Source: Colletotrichum lupini
Taxonomy: Eukaryota > Ascomycota > Sordariomycetes > Glomerellales > Glomerellaceae
Assembly (NCBI RefSeq): GCF_023278565.1
Contig: NC_064682.1
Span: 4,526,001-4,590,000 of the forward strand
Reading direction: 5' to 3'
Length of the DNA stretch: 64,000 bases
Shown here: positions 1 through 10,571 of the stretch, piece by piece
Position numbering within the stretch: position 1 is the first letter of the stretch
Layout: each line of letters opens with the position of its first letter
Notes under the pieces: generated by a model
Databases searched by the model: none
Seen by the model: only the letters and a program-made list of their open reading frames with translations
Told to the model about the DNA's origin: nothing
Made by a program: the position numbers and the translations under genes

Positions 1-804
1 GCAATGGTTAGCTGGACTGGCTTCCCATCGGCTCGCTGGACCTTTTCTGGCTTGTTCAAAAGCATGGCAACGAAGGGTCCGCAAGCTTGTAAGGCGATGA
101 AGATGAGGTAAACCTTGTACGACACCTTGCCAGCTCCACTGCGGTCCGCATTAAGGCCAAGGTTGATGACTCCGCCGAGGATTTGCCCAACCCGAGTCCA
201 GGTAAGCCAGTAAGCAATCATGCGCCCTCTGTTGTGAGGCTCAGGATATGCAATAGCAATAGCAGCTTCCGAGCCCCAGAAAATACCAGCTGATACGCCG
301 CAGAAAGCAGCGCCAAGGATAACGAGCCACTCGACGCCGTATCGGTTGTTCAGGTACAGTCCTGCGCTGTATGGAGCAAACCCGATTGTGCCGATGACTA
401 AGGCACCCTTGATCCCGACATATTTGACAACAGAACTTGTGAGCCAGCATGAGATGATCATAAGGCAGAAGGTAAGTGCGTTTCCGGTATTGACAAGGTA
501 TGGCTCTTGAGCACCACCTATAACATTGTCAGACGCTTCATTTTCCATAGATGCACAAGGACCCTCAATCCTCAGATGAGACTTACCAGCACCCAAAGAG
601 TTCATCGCACCCCAAAGACCGGGGGCTGCAAAACTACACATGCCAAGAATCGTGGCATTGTAAAATGGTGTCCGATACCACTTCGCTGCACGACGTCAGT
701 TTATGAATGATATTGATGATATGTCGAACTGTCTTACCGTCGACCCTTTCCGACTGCTCAACTGGCTGCGCCGTATCGGAAACGCTGTCTGCCTTTTCAG
801 CCAT
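1..804 (-). CDS. UNC93-like MFS membrane transporter (3' end beyond the window)
   Basis: Partial gene; the C-terminal part lies left of base 1. Exons read as complement(738..804, 587..685, 1..517), with introns of 52 and 69 nt (GTAAG...CAG and GTAAGT...TAG) that keep the frame. The ATG at 804 begins a 22-residue hydrophilic N-terminus (MAEKADSVSD...). This is followed by a typical fungal UNC93/DUF895 start: KWYRTPFYNATILGMC, then APGLWGAMNSLGAGGAQEP. Several hydrophobic segments follow, along with the loop NRYGVEWLVILGAAFCGVSAG and the SEAAIAIAYPEPHNRGRM motif. UNC93-like proteins are polytopic plasma- or endomembrane proteins of the major facilitator fold. Fungal substrates are mostly unknown, so I assign none. 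The nearest gene, at 2014-3679, is on the same strand about 1.2 kb upstream. I see no frameshift in the visible part. Confidence 0.85.
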
Positions 805-2013
805 CTTGGATGGAGGCCTGTCTTCTCGAGCGGTGACGATCTCCTCAATATGGCAACTTGAGATGCTGACTCGCTGGCAGAGATATGATCCAAGAGAGAA
901 GATTTGCCCAACAAGAAGCTCCGTCGTGAAGATGTTAGAAGCTTGACATCACTGCCGAGAAGAATTTATGAGAAACACCACTCCCACGTGGCTGGGTGCT
1001 GCGCGACGTTGCAAGCAGAGCACGCAATTGGGACCCTGATTGGAGGCATCGCTCTCATCTCCGCGATTGTCGCACCAAAAGGGTTCCAGACTTCTGGTAG
1101 ATGGGGGTGGCAGCCGAGGTGATTGCCGGTGACCTCCGCTGTCAACTGAAGATAACATGGTAGCAGCGTACGTATGCAGATAAGAAGCGACGAGGGTTGT
1201 GCAGATAGCTTCGATGATCTCAACTTGGCACCCATGGCGTGCTAGCAAATTTGGCTGACTCAGCACGATTCTGACCTATGTTGGTAATAGTTTGGAAGAA
1301 CAGCCGAGGTGCCTCACCTCACGTCGGAGAATCTTCCAATTTGAGTGTGGTCTTGAGAGAATTGGTCCTAGACAAGCAAGCGCTGCCCTTTATTACGTAT
1401 CATGTTCTGCGAATCGTGGGGGAAAATGCAGAACGTATGTCTCCCTTGTCGGAAAACCCGATGTCGTGATAAGACCCTGGCCAGCAACGAGAAATTTAAT
1501 GCGATGGAAAACATGGAGCCAAAGTCTATATGCAAATGATAGCTCCTAGGTGGTTACAATGAATACTAGACTGCCAAATGAGATGATATAACATGGTTTC
1601 TTTCTCTCATTAATGGATGTCGAGCTGGTTTGAATGAGGCTAAGTACTTTGCTTCGCAATTAAGTTGTTTCTGTTTACTCTAACGCCGAGGAGATATTTA
1701 GCTCGACAATTCCATGCAGTTAGATCCATGAGTTGCCAGAGTTTATTCAATGGGTCCTCACCTCACGATGTCGTACCGAATAACTCACATTTTGGTGATA
1801 TCAAAATCCTACAATAGATGGGTGCTACATTCCGCCAAGTACCTTATGTCAACAAGCTAACTGAAGAGAGCTTTCTGTCTGAGGAGGCGCTCAAACGTCG
1901 CCAAACATATATAAAACAAATCCTTGAGCTTCAAAACAGTACTCGGTGTGTAGAGAGACATCCAAGACCGTGTTTGATAAATCACAGCACCCCCATTCCA
2001 AGTCAAGGCTACT
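805..2013. other. Intergenic: upstream of the UNC93-like gene and downstream of the FAD oxidase
   Basis: About 1.2 kb with no convincing coding sequence. Short open frames here (for example 949-1266 on the minus strand) start at non-ATG codons and show no family features. It should contain the UNC93-like promoter and the oxidase terminator. Confidence 0.6.
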
Positions 2014-3679
2014 CTACTCCCAGTGCAAAACCTTGGCCATGCGTGGGTGCGTCCACTGACGTACTTGTCTCTTGGTAACATTCTTCTTTTCCAAACGCTC
2101 TTCGGTAACCAAGAAAGACTCTGGAAACCATTCTGGGATGGTTGAACTGCCGTTGCTGGCATTCGCTCCAGAGCCGGTCTTCGCTATCATTCGACTGAGT
2201 GCACGACCACAGAGCCAAGCAAAGCACATCCCTTCGCCGTCAAAAGACGCAGACACCCACTCACTCCCAGTCGAAGTAGCTTTTACAGATCGGCCTGTAG
2301 CGGACTGAGGGATACGGCCTACAAATGGTCTGGAGTCCACTGAGCTTCCTTCGATGCCAACCCAGACGCGCTTCGTACGACCATTCCAGACACTGGGATC
2401 CAAAGATTGTGGAAAATCAGTTCTCTCAGAACCCCAAGTGTCGTAACCGAAGTGATTTGGTAGAGCTCCGTTGAGATATGAGGCAGAAAGGTGAAGGGGA
2501 GCCCGGCTGTCGTCGTAGGTGTCGACATTGGCGTCATCTCCGTCAACATCTGCGCCGAACATGAACTCTCCATTCCGAGGCATCTGGACAATGTAATCCA
2601 AGCCATTTCGATACAGTGACCAGGCACGTCCTCCAGCCAAACTTCCATTGCCGGTATACGATGGCCACTCTCCGGCTTTGGGCAAGCCGTTGCCTCCAAG
2701 CTGGGCACTCATATGCAAGCGACCTCCGCGAATGGCGCCTTGTAAGCCGGGAACGAAGTGTGGTGTCCAAGCGTTGGTCGCATAAACGACGTGTTTGGTT
2801 CTGATGCTTCCTCTGGAAGTGTGAACCTCATAGTCTGAGGGACTGGCCGACTCGGTGATGGCAGAAATGTTCAACGCAACTGTGTTGGTGTCCAAAGTGA
2901 AGTTAGGGTAGGTGCTCAGAAGTGATTTCAGCGCATTCGTGATGAAGCGGTATGGCCAAATTGCACCAGCCATCTTGGTGGTCCCGGTAAGAATCCCAAC
3001 GGTCTCAGTGAGAAGCGAAATCTAACCATTCTGTGAGCCTCTATACCAAACTTGGTGGACTATGATGACTTACATTGCGAGCTTCTTCACCTTCAAAGAT
3101 GGACCATTCAGCTCCAACATCTGGAACTTCATCCTTGAGGGTCTTGACCTGTTCGACAGCTGTCTCCCATCTCTCTTGATCGAAGAAGGCGTCGATGCTG
3201 TCCACAACACGAGCTTCTGCAGCGAGTCTACCCTCTTTAGGAAGAGAGTTGGCTGCTGATATCAGCGCGTCCACATGGGCGGAGCGCAGCCTGGTGATCT
3301 TGGCGGCTTCTGACTGTGATACTGCCGTCTTGGCGCCAGCATACTCGGCATAGGAAGACGGTCTGATGTGACCTCCATTTCTTCCTGTAGCACCAGAGCA
3401 AGCTTGCCGAGCTTCGATGATGGCTACCCTCAGCGGTGTTGAGCTGTCATTCTCCTTGAGTAGATGCCAAGCGATGCTAGTTCCCGACATGCCCGAGCCT
3501 ATAACAACAACATCCACATCCGTCGGTAGGTGTTCGGACTGATGATCCGCAACTCCCTCCAAAGGGGGAAGTTGCCAGTAGGATATGGTGGGATTGGCAA
3601 CCGGCAAGCCAGGGTCTTGCCCAAGAACCGTTGAAGCCAAGGAAAGAATTATGGGTATGATGAGTCTCATTTCGAACAT
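2014..3679 (-). CDS. Secreted FAD-dependent oxidoreductase (D-amino-acid oxidase superfamily)
   Basis: Exons complement(3074..3679, 3021..2014). The 52-nt intron has donor GTAAGT and acceptor TAG and joins EEARN to ISLLTETVG. The product is about 537 aa. I chose the ATG at 3679 (MFEMRLIIPIIL); a second ATG at 3670 would also leave a signal peptide, and the frame further upstream starts only at GTG. Features: an N-terminal hydrophobic secretion signal; near residues 57-68 the dinucleotide-binding motif VVVIGSGMSGTS; near 97-104 the ATGRNGGH motif typical of fungal DAO-type flavoproteins; and a C-terminal FAD-domain stretch with GEGMCFAWLCGRALS. Such enzymes oxidise amines or amino acids, releasing hydrogen peroxide. 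The substrate cannot be read from sequence. The signal peptide suggests extracellular action, unlike classical peroxisomal D-amino-acid oxidases. Confidence 0.85.
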
Positions 3680-5183
3680 AAAGCTTGAGGGAGGCACTAC
3701 AAAGTTGAAGAATGATGTGCCAGTCTTTGAGCGCGCTGTATTCGAAAAGTGAAACTGCTCAGGAAAGGAATCGAGAATATAGACACTCTCACGGTCAAGA
3801 CTCGTTCAATTTATATTTCGAACTCTTAGGCTAGGTCTTGCATGAGTTCCAACGTTCAGTCAGATAATTAATGACGATGTTCCATCGCTGTTGCAGCAAT
3901 CGGCAGTGCGCCTTGGACAATTCTCGTAATGAACCCACTATTATACGAAGCTATCTCGCAGTTGGGTGCGCGAATGCCTTCTCGACCATATAAAGTCAAG
4001 GGGCAATGTGACCATATACTCGCTCATTTGGCCCGATCGAGTAATGTTATAGGCACAATCTCTTGGCTGGTCAGACTTTGGACTGCGATCCATGTGCCGC
4101 ATTAAGTTGCCCGATTGGGATACCCCACATCCCATGGAGGTCTTCACGCAACCCGCGGGGAAACGTGGCGCAGTTACTGCAGCTGTATCTGTTGATGAAG
4201 CACTTGACGATCATACTTGGTCATGATAATACGACCGGCGTTGGAAGCTATATCGCTGGAAGAGATATCAAGGGCCATATTCCACCATGCCGGTGACCGA
4301 GTGACTCAGGCCCGCACGTCGCCGTCATTTCATGGGACCAATAGACCAAGGTACGAACCAAGAGGGCATACCCTTGATGCTTTGGAAATTGATAGAAAAA
4401 CAAGCTGAAACTCGGCTGAGATGATGAAGTATTATTGACTGCATGCAATGGTTGCGTTTCTTTTGATGTTGGGCACTTTCGTCATGGCACTCATTCTCAA
4501 CATCCCCTTTCGGAACCGCAAATTGAGTTTGAGTGCCCATATATTAGCTTAAGGGGCAGATACATTATCTTGCAATCAAATCCCACGCATATAATTTGGT
4601 ACCTGCTGTTTGCGAGGGAAATCCCATGTTTGTGGTCTCAAACATGCCAGTACATGTCGCAAAGAGATAGAAAGTGAGAGTAATACGAAGTGCAGATCAT
4701 TCGATGTCAAGCTGAAAACATTCAGTCTCACATGAGATAATGGTACAGCTAGTGCGGAAACCACGAAATCGAGTCTGCAATAATAGGATGTGGTTACGCG
4801 TGGGACAAGTTCCTACCTCCATAGGGATATCGGTTTCCCTTTGGGCGCATGTAGGGGTAGTCCAAAGCGGGCAAAGCTTCCCCCAGAGAACAGACCTCCT
4901 TTCAGAGAAGTAGTACTGCAACAACACAGTTTGTAACCAAACATCAATATCAACAAACTTATCCGAGCCTAGGGTTGTACTTGCGATATCCCTCGTGCTT
5001 TGGTGCAACGACGTGGTCATGAAGCCTCTTGGCTTCAACTCAGTGTGCTCGACATGCATCGCCATGAGATTCATAAAGGGTTCGAGAACGTCTTCTCCCA
5101 AAGAATCTTTCCACCACCTTCAGTCTTTTAACTCAAATTCATTAGTAACTAAGCCGAGTAAACTCGTCGCAAAATCTGCCATC
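3680..5183. other. Divergent intergenic region between the FAD oxidase and the CVNH-like gene
   Basis: About 1.5 kb between two genes transcribed away from each other, so it must contain both promoters. An AT-rich TATA-like stretch (around 3805-3820) lies some 130 bases upstream of the oxidase start. No open frame here has family features. I recognise no repeats. Confidence 0.5.
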
Positions 5184-5820
5184 ATGAAGTCATCCATCCT
5201 CGCCGCCCTCCTTTCCATCCACCTTTTCGCAACCCACCTTACCGCTCTAGCAACTCGTGCTGCCACCTTGGACCGAAAATGCCCCCTTGAGTCTGATTGC
5301 ATGGAAAACATATGCACCAACTTCAGTTTCATAGAGAAGGAAGAAAAAGACCCGCTCTACCTCGTTGCTCAATGTAAAAACAAGAAAGGCAACTACGTTT
5401 ACACCAAGCTCGATCTCAAGAAGTGCATCGCCAACTGGGACGGCAACCTGGAGTGGACACCGAGGTATGATTCTCTTTGAGGTCAGAATGCTTTCCAAAG
5501 GAAAGTTGTAGATGGTCATGTTGTAGTTGATGAACTTTGGCTGACAACAGTACTTTTCATAGAGGCGGTTTCAGGTGCAATGAATGCGGCGTCTTCCAGA
5601 AGTCTGCAGATTCATATGTCGGCCTGAGGTGCGAGGAGTGCAAGCCACGTATATTTTGGCTAGAGGGATACAAGTCGCCGTCCATCAATCTCTGTGGGTA
5701 TTCAAGAGTATGATGATTTCAATCATTGCCTTGCTGACTAGCGTTGCAGCTCAAGGGATCTGGGTCAGTCGGGACGGCGCTCTCAGCTGTTACGACATGA
5801 ACGGCGAGTGGTATGTGTAA
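5184..5820 (+). CDS. Small secreted cyanovirin-N homology (CVNH)-like protein
   Basis: Exons 5184..5464, 5563..5693 and 5750..5820 (introns GTATGA...TAG and GTGGGT...CAG) give 160 aa ending GEWYV-stop. The ATG at 5184 starts a clear signal peptide (MKSSILAALLSIHLFATHLTAL). The mature part is Cys-rich. Its first half has YLVAQCKNKKGNYVYTKLDL, then KKCIANWDGNLEW. After intron 1 comes a second similar half with FRCNECGVF, LRCEECKPR, SINLSQGIWV and DGALSCY. This twofold pattern, with paired Cys, 'LdlkkCIaNwdGnL' and 'InLsqgI...dGaLsC', matches the CVNH lectin fold, whose known members bind high-mannose glycans. Lectin activity here is inferred. GTATGT at 5812 could be another donor, giving a different C-terminus. 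The convergent neighbour is a Zn2Cys6 regulator. Confidence 0.6.
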
Positions 5821-6456
5821 CTCTAGACCAGATTGGCGAGCTTCTGGATGTATGGAAACTGTTCAGATCTCATGGGACAAGGGGCGGCGACGCGTTTTGG
5901 GGGAAAGACCTCCGCAATGGTCCACGGTTGACTGGAGCTTTAGATTCTCTGTCATGGTTGCGTACGGCACCAGCGCAAATTCATATTTAGGCATCGGGAT
6001 CTCGTCTGCCAAGAGGAAGAGGCCGATTTGACATTGGTTTACTTCAAGAAGTTGCATTAAAGGATCTGTAGGCGGCTTGGATAACCGGCTCAGCGAATAG
6101 ATCAATGGCCACCAACAAAGTATCAATCGTGTATCGGGGCATATCAAGAGGGCGCCGACCCTCATTCCTATGGAAGAAGTTACAAATACTGCACCATGTC
6201 CAGGCACAGCTAAAGGCGAACAGAGGCATGGAGCCAAGGTTCAAGTTCTGTTGACACTCGGCAATTGTGTTGCCCACCCTTTCAATACGCAGTCAATCAT
6301 TATCTTTATTGCCATTGATCTACTCAACGGTGTGTTTACTCAGCTCTCGATCATTTGCACGCTATCCTCGACACGCTGCTCAATTCAAAAAAGACAGATT
6401 GAACAACTATTCACCGGGCTATTGAAGTCGCTCATCAAAGCAAGTAAGGTTAAGCT
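5821..6456. other. Convergent intergenic region
   Basis: Lies between the 3' ends of the CVNH-like gene (+) and the Zn2Cys6 gene (-). Open frames on both strands (5813-6031 plus, 5863-6237 minus) lack recognisable features. An additional 3' exon of the CVNH-like gene cannot be excluded. Confidence 0.45.
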
Positions 6457-8510
6457 TCACCTTGATATGAACTCTTTGGTAACCTTCCAGTTCGCCGCCC
6501 CAGCCTCTTCAGGATCCATAAATATGGTCACCCAGCTACCTCGCCTTTGCTCATTGTCAATCAGAGCGTTCTTGATCCTCGCATGCTCCGGAAGGCCAAA
6601 GGGCGGCTCGAGCTGGTAGGCGCCAAAATTACCAATGCTCCCGGATGATGGCGTTGATCCCGTAGACACAGACCTGGGCGTCAAATGGCTATCCAGCATC
6701 AGATCATTGACAAGAATCCGCGTTCTCTCATACTCCTCATTTTGTTGCGAGTTTGTTGCTTTGGGGATCTGCGGGTATTGGAATCGAGGAACGGGGTAGT
6801 CACACTCCATCCCGGATTCCATCTCCGCCGGGAAGAGGCCGGCCGGCACGCCATCGGAACCCTCCCAAGACGCAGTATCCCAACCAGCTGTGATGTCAAA
6901 CGCCTCCTCGCGGTAACGCGCCGCCTCCTCTTCGATATTTATGCAGCGCTTGCCGATCTCAGCCAGCATCTGGGCATCCCATAGGTTCTCCCTCCGATTC
7001 GTCACAGCGTCTTGCTTGAGGAGATTCACGGCCGCTCGCCGCAGCATCGGGTGTCGACATTTGATGCTCACGTAGTAAAGCGGCGGGATTACCTCGGTGT
7101 CGAAAACAAATTTGGGCATCGACTTGGCGGCTTCCGACGGGTCACGAACCGTCTTGCGTGTGGCTTGTACAAATTCTGCCGAACTGCTGACAATGGACGC
7201 AAAGGCTGTGGTGTGCGTATCGAAAGCAATCTCCTTGGGGTCCATGGCCGTACTGATCGCAATCTTGGCTGCGTGGTAATAAACCATGCACAACTTTCGT
7301 TTGCTCAGGTTGTCGTCAATACCGGTGGCTGAGACCACGACAAATGCAATGTGCCATCGTGACAACCGTGCGAGAAAGTCGTCTTGTTCATGGGCCAGGT
7401 CCAGCAAGGTCGGATCGTCTGGCTGGCAGGAATACACGGCTCTCTTGGCCTGTGTCGTGAACCTCAAGCCGTCATCGATGAGTTCGTATAATGACACTTC
7501 GGCCTCGTCGACAGATGCAAAGTATAGACTCGTTGCCGTACTCGATTTAAGGGTGGCGGGTATGGCGGCGGGGAAGCTCCCAAAGAGGAAGGATGCGAGG
7601 CCAAGTCGACTATAGATGGGCACGAAATGCTTCTTAATCACATCCACATCGGCAGAGGGCTCAAGTTGCGACAGAATGGTGCGGCCTTGGTTGATATGTA
7701 CTTGGGATGCGCCCTCGTCGCCAAGCATAAATTCGATGCATATGAACAGCAAGCATGCCAAGAGCGGGACGGTGGCCGGCGATGATGCTGTCGGTTTCCA
7801 CTCCTGAAGGCACTTCAAGGCCTTGCCATATTGCTCCGCTGCAAAAGTGTTGGTAAGCATACGAGGGCTATTCGCTTCTTCAGTAATTGGATCCGAAGTT
7901 GAGGGTAGTGTGAGTGTTTCATGGAGGCTGCTGATAGCGAGGACGGCATGGCGAATGGCGGGCTCGGCGTGACAAAAGTGCGGTACCAATTTCTTCCACA
8001 GAGTCGAGGCGACTCCGTCGCTAAATATGGATGGGGCGGAAAAGTTGCGATAGAAGTCAAACGCACGCTGCTCTCTAGAGCCGCCGGCCCAGTCGGCAAA
8101 GGCTGAGACTGCTGGGCTCAAGCGAGAAATGCTATCGTCGGAACCGGGACTGCCATCATTGCTGCTCCCCGGCTTCGACGAGGGTAAATAGCCGTCACAT
8201 TTCCGGCCTGTCTTGGTGCAGCGAAGGCATGCGGGTTTCGTCTCGTCGCATTTGACTTTTCGAATCCTAGGTGTTTGGACGAGGGGTTAGCAAGAAAGGT
8301 GGAGAGAAGTTAGATGAGTGTAAGATGAACATAGGCTGGAGATGGGATGGCAGATGTAGTGATGGGATTGATAGGGAGGCTCGGACTCAACTTGCAGGTC
8401 ACACATCCAGTCCGAACTTTCTTGGTGCCCTTCCGGCCTGAGGGGACCTGCAATGACGCCGGCGGCGTGGTTGCTGGGTCTTTGATTTGCGGGTCGTCTG
8501 GCGTGCTCAT
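6457..8510 (-). CDS. Zn2Cys6 (Zn cluster) fungal transcription factor
   Basis: Exons complement(8392..8510, 6457..8266). A 125-nt intron (GTTGAG...TAG) splits the DNA-binding domain, as is common in this family. The product is 642 aa. The first in-frame ATG is at 8510 (MSTPDDPQIKDP); the open frame above it begins with GTG. Cysteines at about residues 36, 39, 46, 53, 56 and 63 have CX2CX6CX6CX2CX6C spacing (CVTCK, then IRKVKCDETKPACLRC, then TGRKCDGY), which binds two zinc ions. Downstream are a Ser-rich linker and a helical middle region resembling the fungal-specific domain (PAIRHAVLAISSLHETL). Predicted nuclear regulator; targets unknown. About 2 kb upstream, on the opposite strand, is the beta-lactamase-like gene, a possible but unproven target. 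Confidence 0.9.
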
Positions 8511-9273
8511 GATGCCGAGCTCCCGTAGGTCTGCAGGGACAGAGGTAGAGTGGACAGTACTGTATGTTCCTGGACTCTGGGCTGGCACGGCTGGTTCCTG
8601 ATGGAGCGGCGTTGGGACTTTGGTGTCGTTGTTCTGTTGTTGGTCTGTGGTGTTCTGTCTCTATGGATCCGAGGTGTCAAGTCCGAGTCTAGCAATCACG
8701 GCCAAGGTGCCATTTAGTGTATTGTAGTGAAACCTGCGACCTTTGTATATCGTTCTGCACGGAGCAGTCTTTGGCATCAATTGATGACGGTGACCCCCTT
8801 GCAACAAGCTAGGTCTACAGCAATCAGTGAGGAGCGGAACCCTTAACCGTGAAAAATCCACTCCCTGGCGATTTGAGGTGATGGAAGCGAGATTCCCGCC
8901 CAAGCCGAGGTGTAACAAGGTAGCAGGTGAGATAGATACGGAGCGGACACGGTACTCTGTTGAGCCAAGCTTCTCAATTTGTAGAGACGATTCCGTTGGA
9001 TTCCCAGGAGTTGTCGAACGAGAGCTCAGAGAATGTCTCTGCCTGGAGTTATGGTGACGGTCGCGACATGGGGATAATAGCGGATACAAATCGAGGGTCG
9101 ACAAGGCGAGGTGGTCAAGGTAGGTCGGGCACTGGGAAAGGTAACGTAGTCTGTATCCGTAGGAGGTAATCCAAGGATAGTTTGGCTAGTGGCCTTTCAG
9201 ATGTCAGCCCTGTCACTGCCCCAGCTGCAGGCCCATGTCCCATCGTGGTGAGATGCGCCAGAAGAGGTGAAGT

Positions 9274-9293
9274 TGTGTGTGTGTGTGTGTGTG
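9274..9293. repeat. (TG)10 dinucleotide microsatellite
   Basis: Ten uninterrupted TG units in the divergent intergenic region; no coding context. Confidence 0.95.
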
Positions 9294-10380
9294 GTTGTCT
9301 GATTGCACTGCATTTGGGCGACTCGGGTTGTGGAACAAGTGGAAGGAAGCGGCTCAGCCTAGAATTCCAGACTGCAGACTGCACCTTCCAGGTTGTAATG
9401 CGCCGTATTCGTGCAGGGGAAGGAGCAGCTCAGCGGGCCACACAGGGCGCACCTTCTTCTGCTGGGAGAACCAAGGCTCACGGGCCCCAACGGCACATTA
9501 CCCATTTTAACGGGGCCAAGTCACGGGTCTACGCGTCTCTGATTCGTCACAGATCTCGGACTACCGTCCCGAGCGGACCAATCGCTGAGCTGTAGTGGGG
9601 CCCCGAGCCGGCCCCCGCAGGATCCCACTCGGTTCAGCGGTTCAGCGGTGCGGATACGGGGGCGCCCGTTGATCCCGTTGCCTACGGCCCTGTTTCTTCT
9701 TTTACACGTGTACTCATCCTCTGCTATCAACGCCAACCAAGGTATCCGTATCCGTGATTCTAGATAATGTACCGTACAAAAAGAGCCTCAACCCCTGTCA
9801 TTGCATCATACAGTCACCGGCAAATACCGACCAACCTACCGTCTCACTGGCTCAGTGGCTCTGTTCCTTGCTGCCTTGACGCCGCACCCATTCTTCAGCC
9901 CACACGGTACGCTAGACCCAGATGAACGGGTCTCTTTTCAATCCGTTCCCGGTCTTTGCGTCGCCCTACGGACCTACGGCCTTGTTGCCGCGTCCCAATT
10001 CCCCCGTCATCCCAGCTCTTCCTCTCTCCCACATAGGTACACTTGTCACAGGGGTCATCGATTGGAAGGCCATAGGTCGGTGGCTGAGCACAGGCAACAA
10101 AGGCCAATGTCCCTAGAAATAACCTTAATTTGACCAAAACCATGCCATATAAGCTGCCACCTCCTCCCCGCTAGTATAGCGTCTATCCTGCTCATCCAAC
10201 CGGACGCTATGGCTGTTGATCGTCTGTCAGACGAGCCGTGATTGGCGATGCCGGACTTTGAAAGGCTCTGTCCCGAGCTTTTGAGGGCTCAACGTTGCTT
10301 GCTGTAGCTTTATGTCGCGCATCGTCGTGGCTTAGTCTTCATCATAGTCTAAGACCCAGGAATAGCTTCTGCCTAGAGAC

Positions 10381-10400
10381 TCGCAGGGCGTCGCAGGGCG
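10381..10400. repeat. Perfect 10-nt tandem duplication
   Basis: tcgcagggcg occurs twice in direct succession, about 170 bases upstream of the beta-lactamase-like start codon. Confidence 0.95.
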
Positions 10401-10571
10401 AAACATTCGTACAAACGTATTAGGAATCTCAGTCTTGTAAAAAACGATATAATTGAGTCTGGATGGGCGACGACTTCGAGAAGGGCTTCCTCTCAACGAG
10501 ACAACTCAAGTTCACGAATCTTACTAGTGTATCGTTTCCCACTCACCATCCGTGATTGAGCATCTCTCGAG

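Larger units (their letters stand above)
8511..10571. promoter_or_regulatory. Long divergent promoter region between the Zn2Cys6 regulator and the beta-lactamase-like gene
   Basis: About 2.06 kb with no supported gene. It contains a (TG)10 microsatellite at 9274-9293, a GC-rich patch near 9595-9680 with a doubled ggttcagc unit, and a perfect 10-nt tandem duplication (tcgcagggcg) at 10381-10400. Both flanking starts face outward, so both promoters lie here. Confidence 0.5.

Noticed and set aside
3680..3697. Longer N-terminus of the secreted flavoprotein
   Set aside because: Starts with GTG, and the signal peptide fits the ATG at 3679 or 3670.
5584..5820. Separate 78-codon frame as an independent gene
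   Set aside because: Different frame from the CVNH-like exons that occupy the same bases; the spliced model explains the region better.
8511..8588. N-terminal extension of the Zn2Cys6 protein
   Set aside because: It would start at GTG; the first ATG in frame is at 8510.
9115..9595. Overlapping small frames in the divergent promoter region (9182-9595 plus, 9115-9384 minus)
   Set aside because: Contain the TG microsatellite and show no coding pattern.
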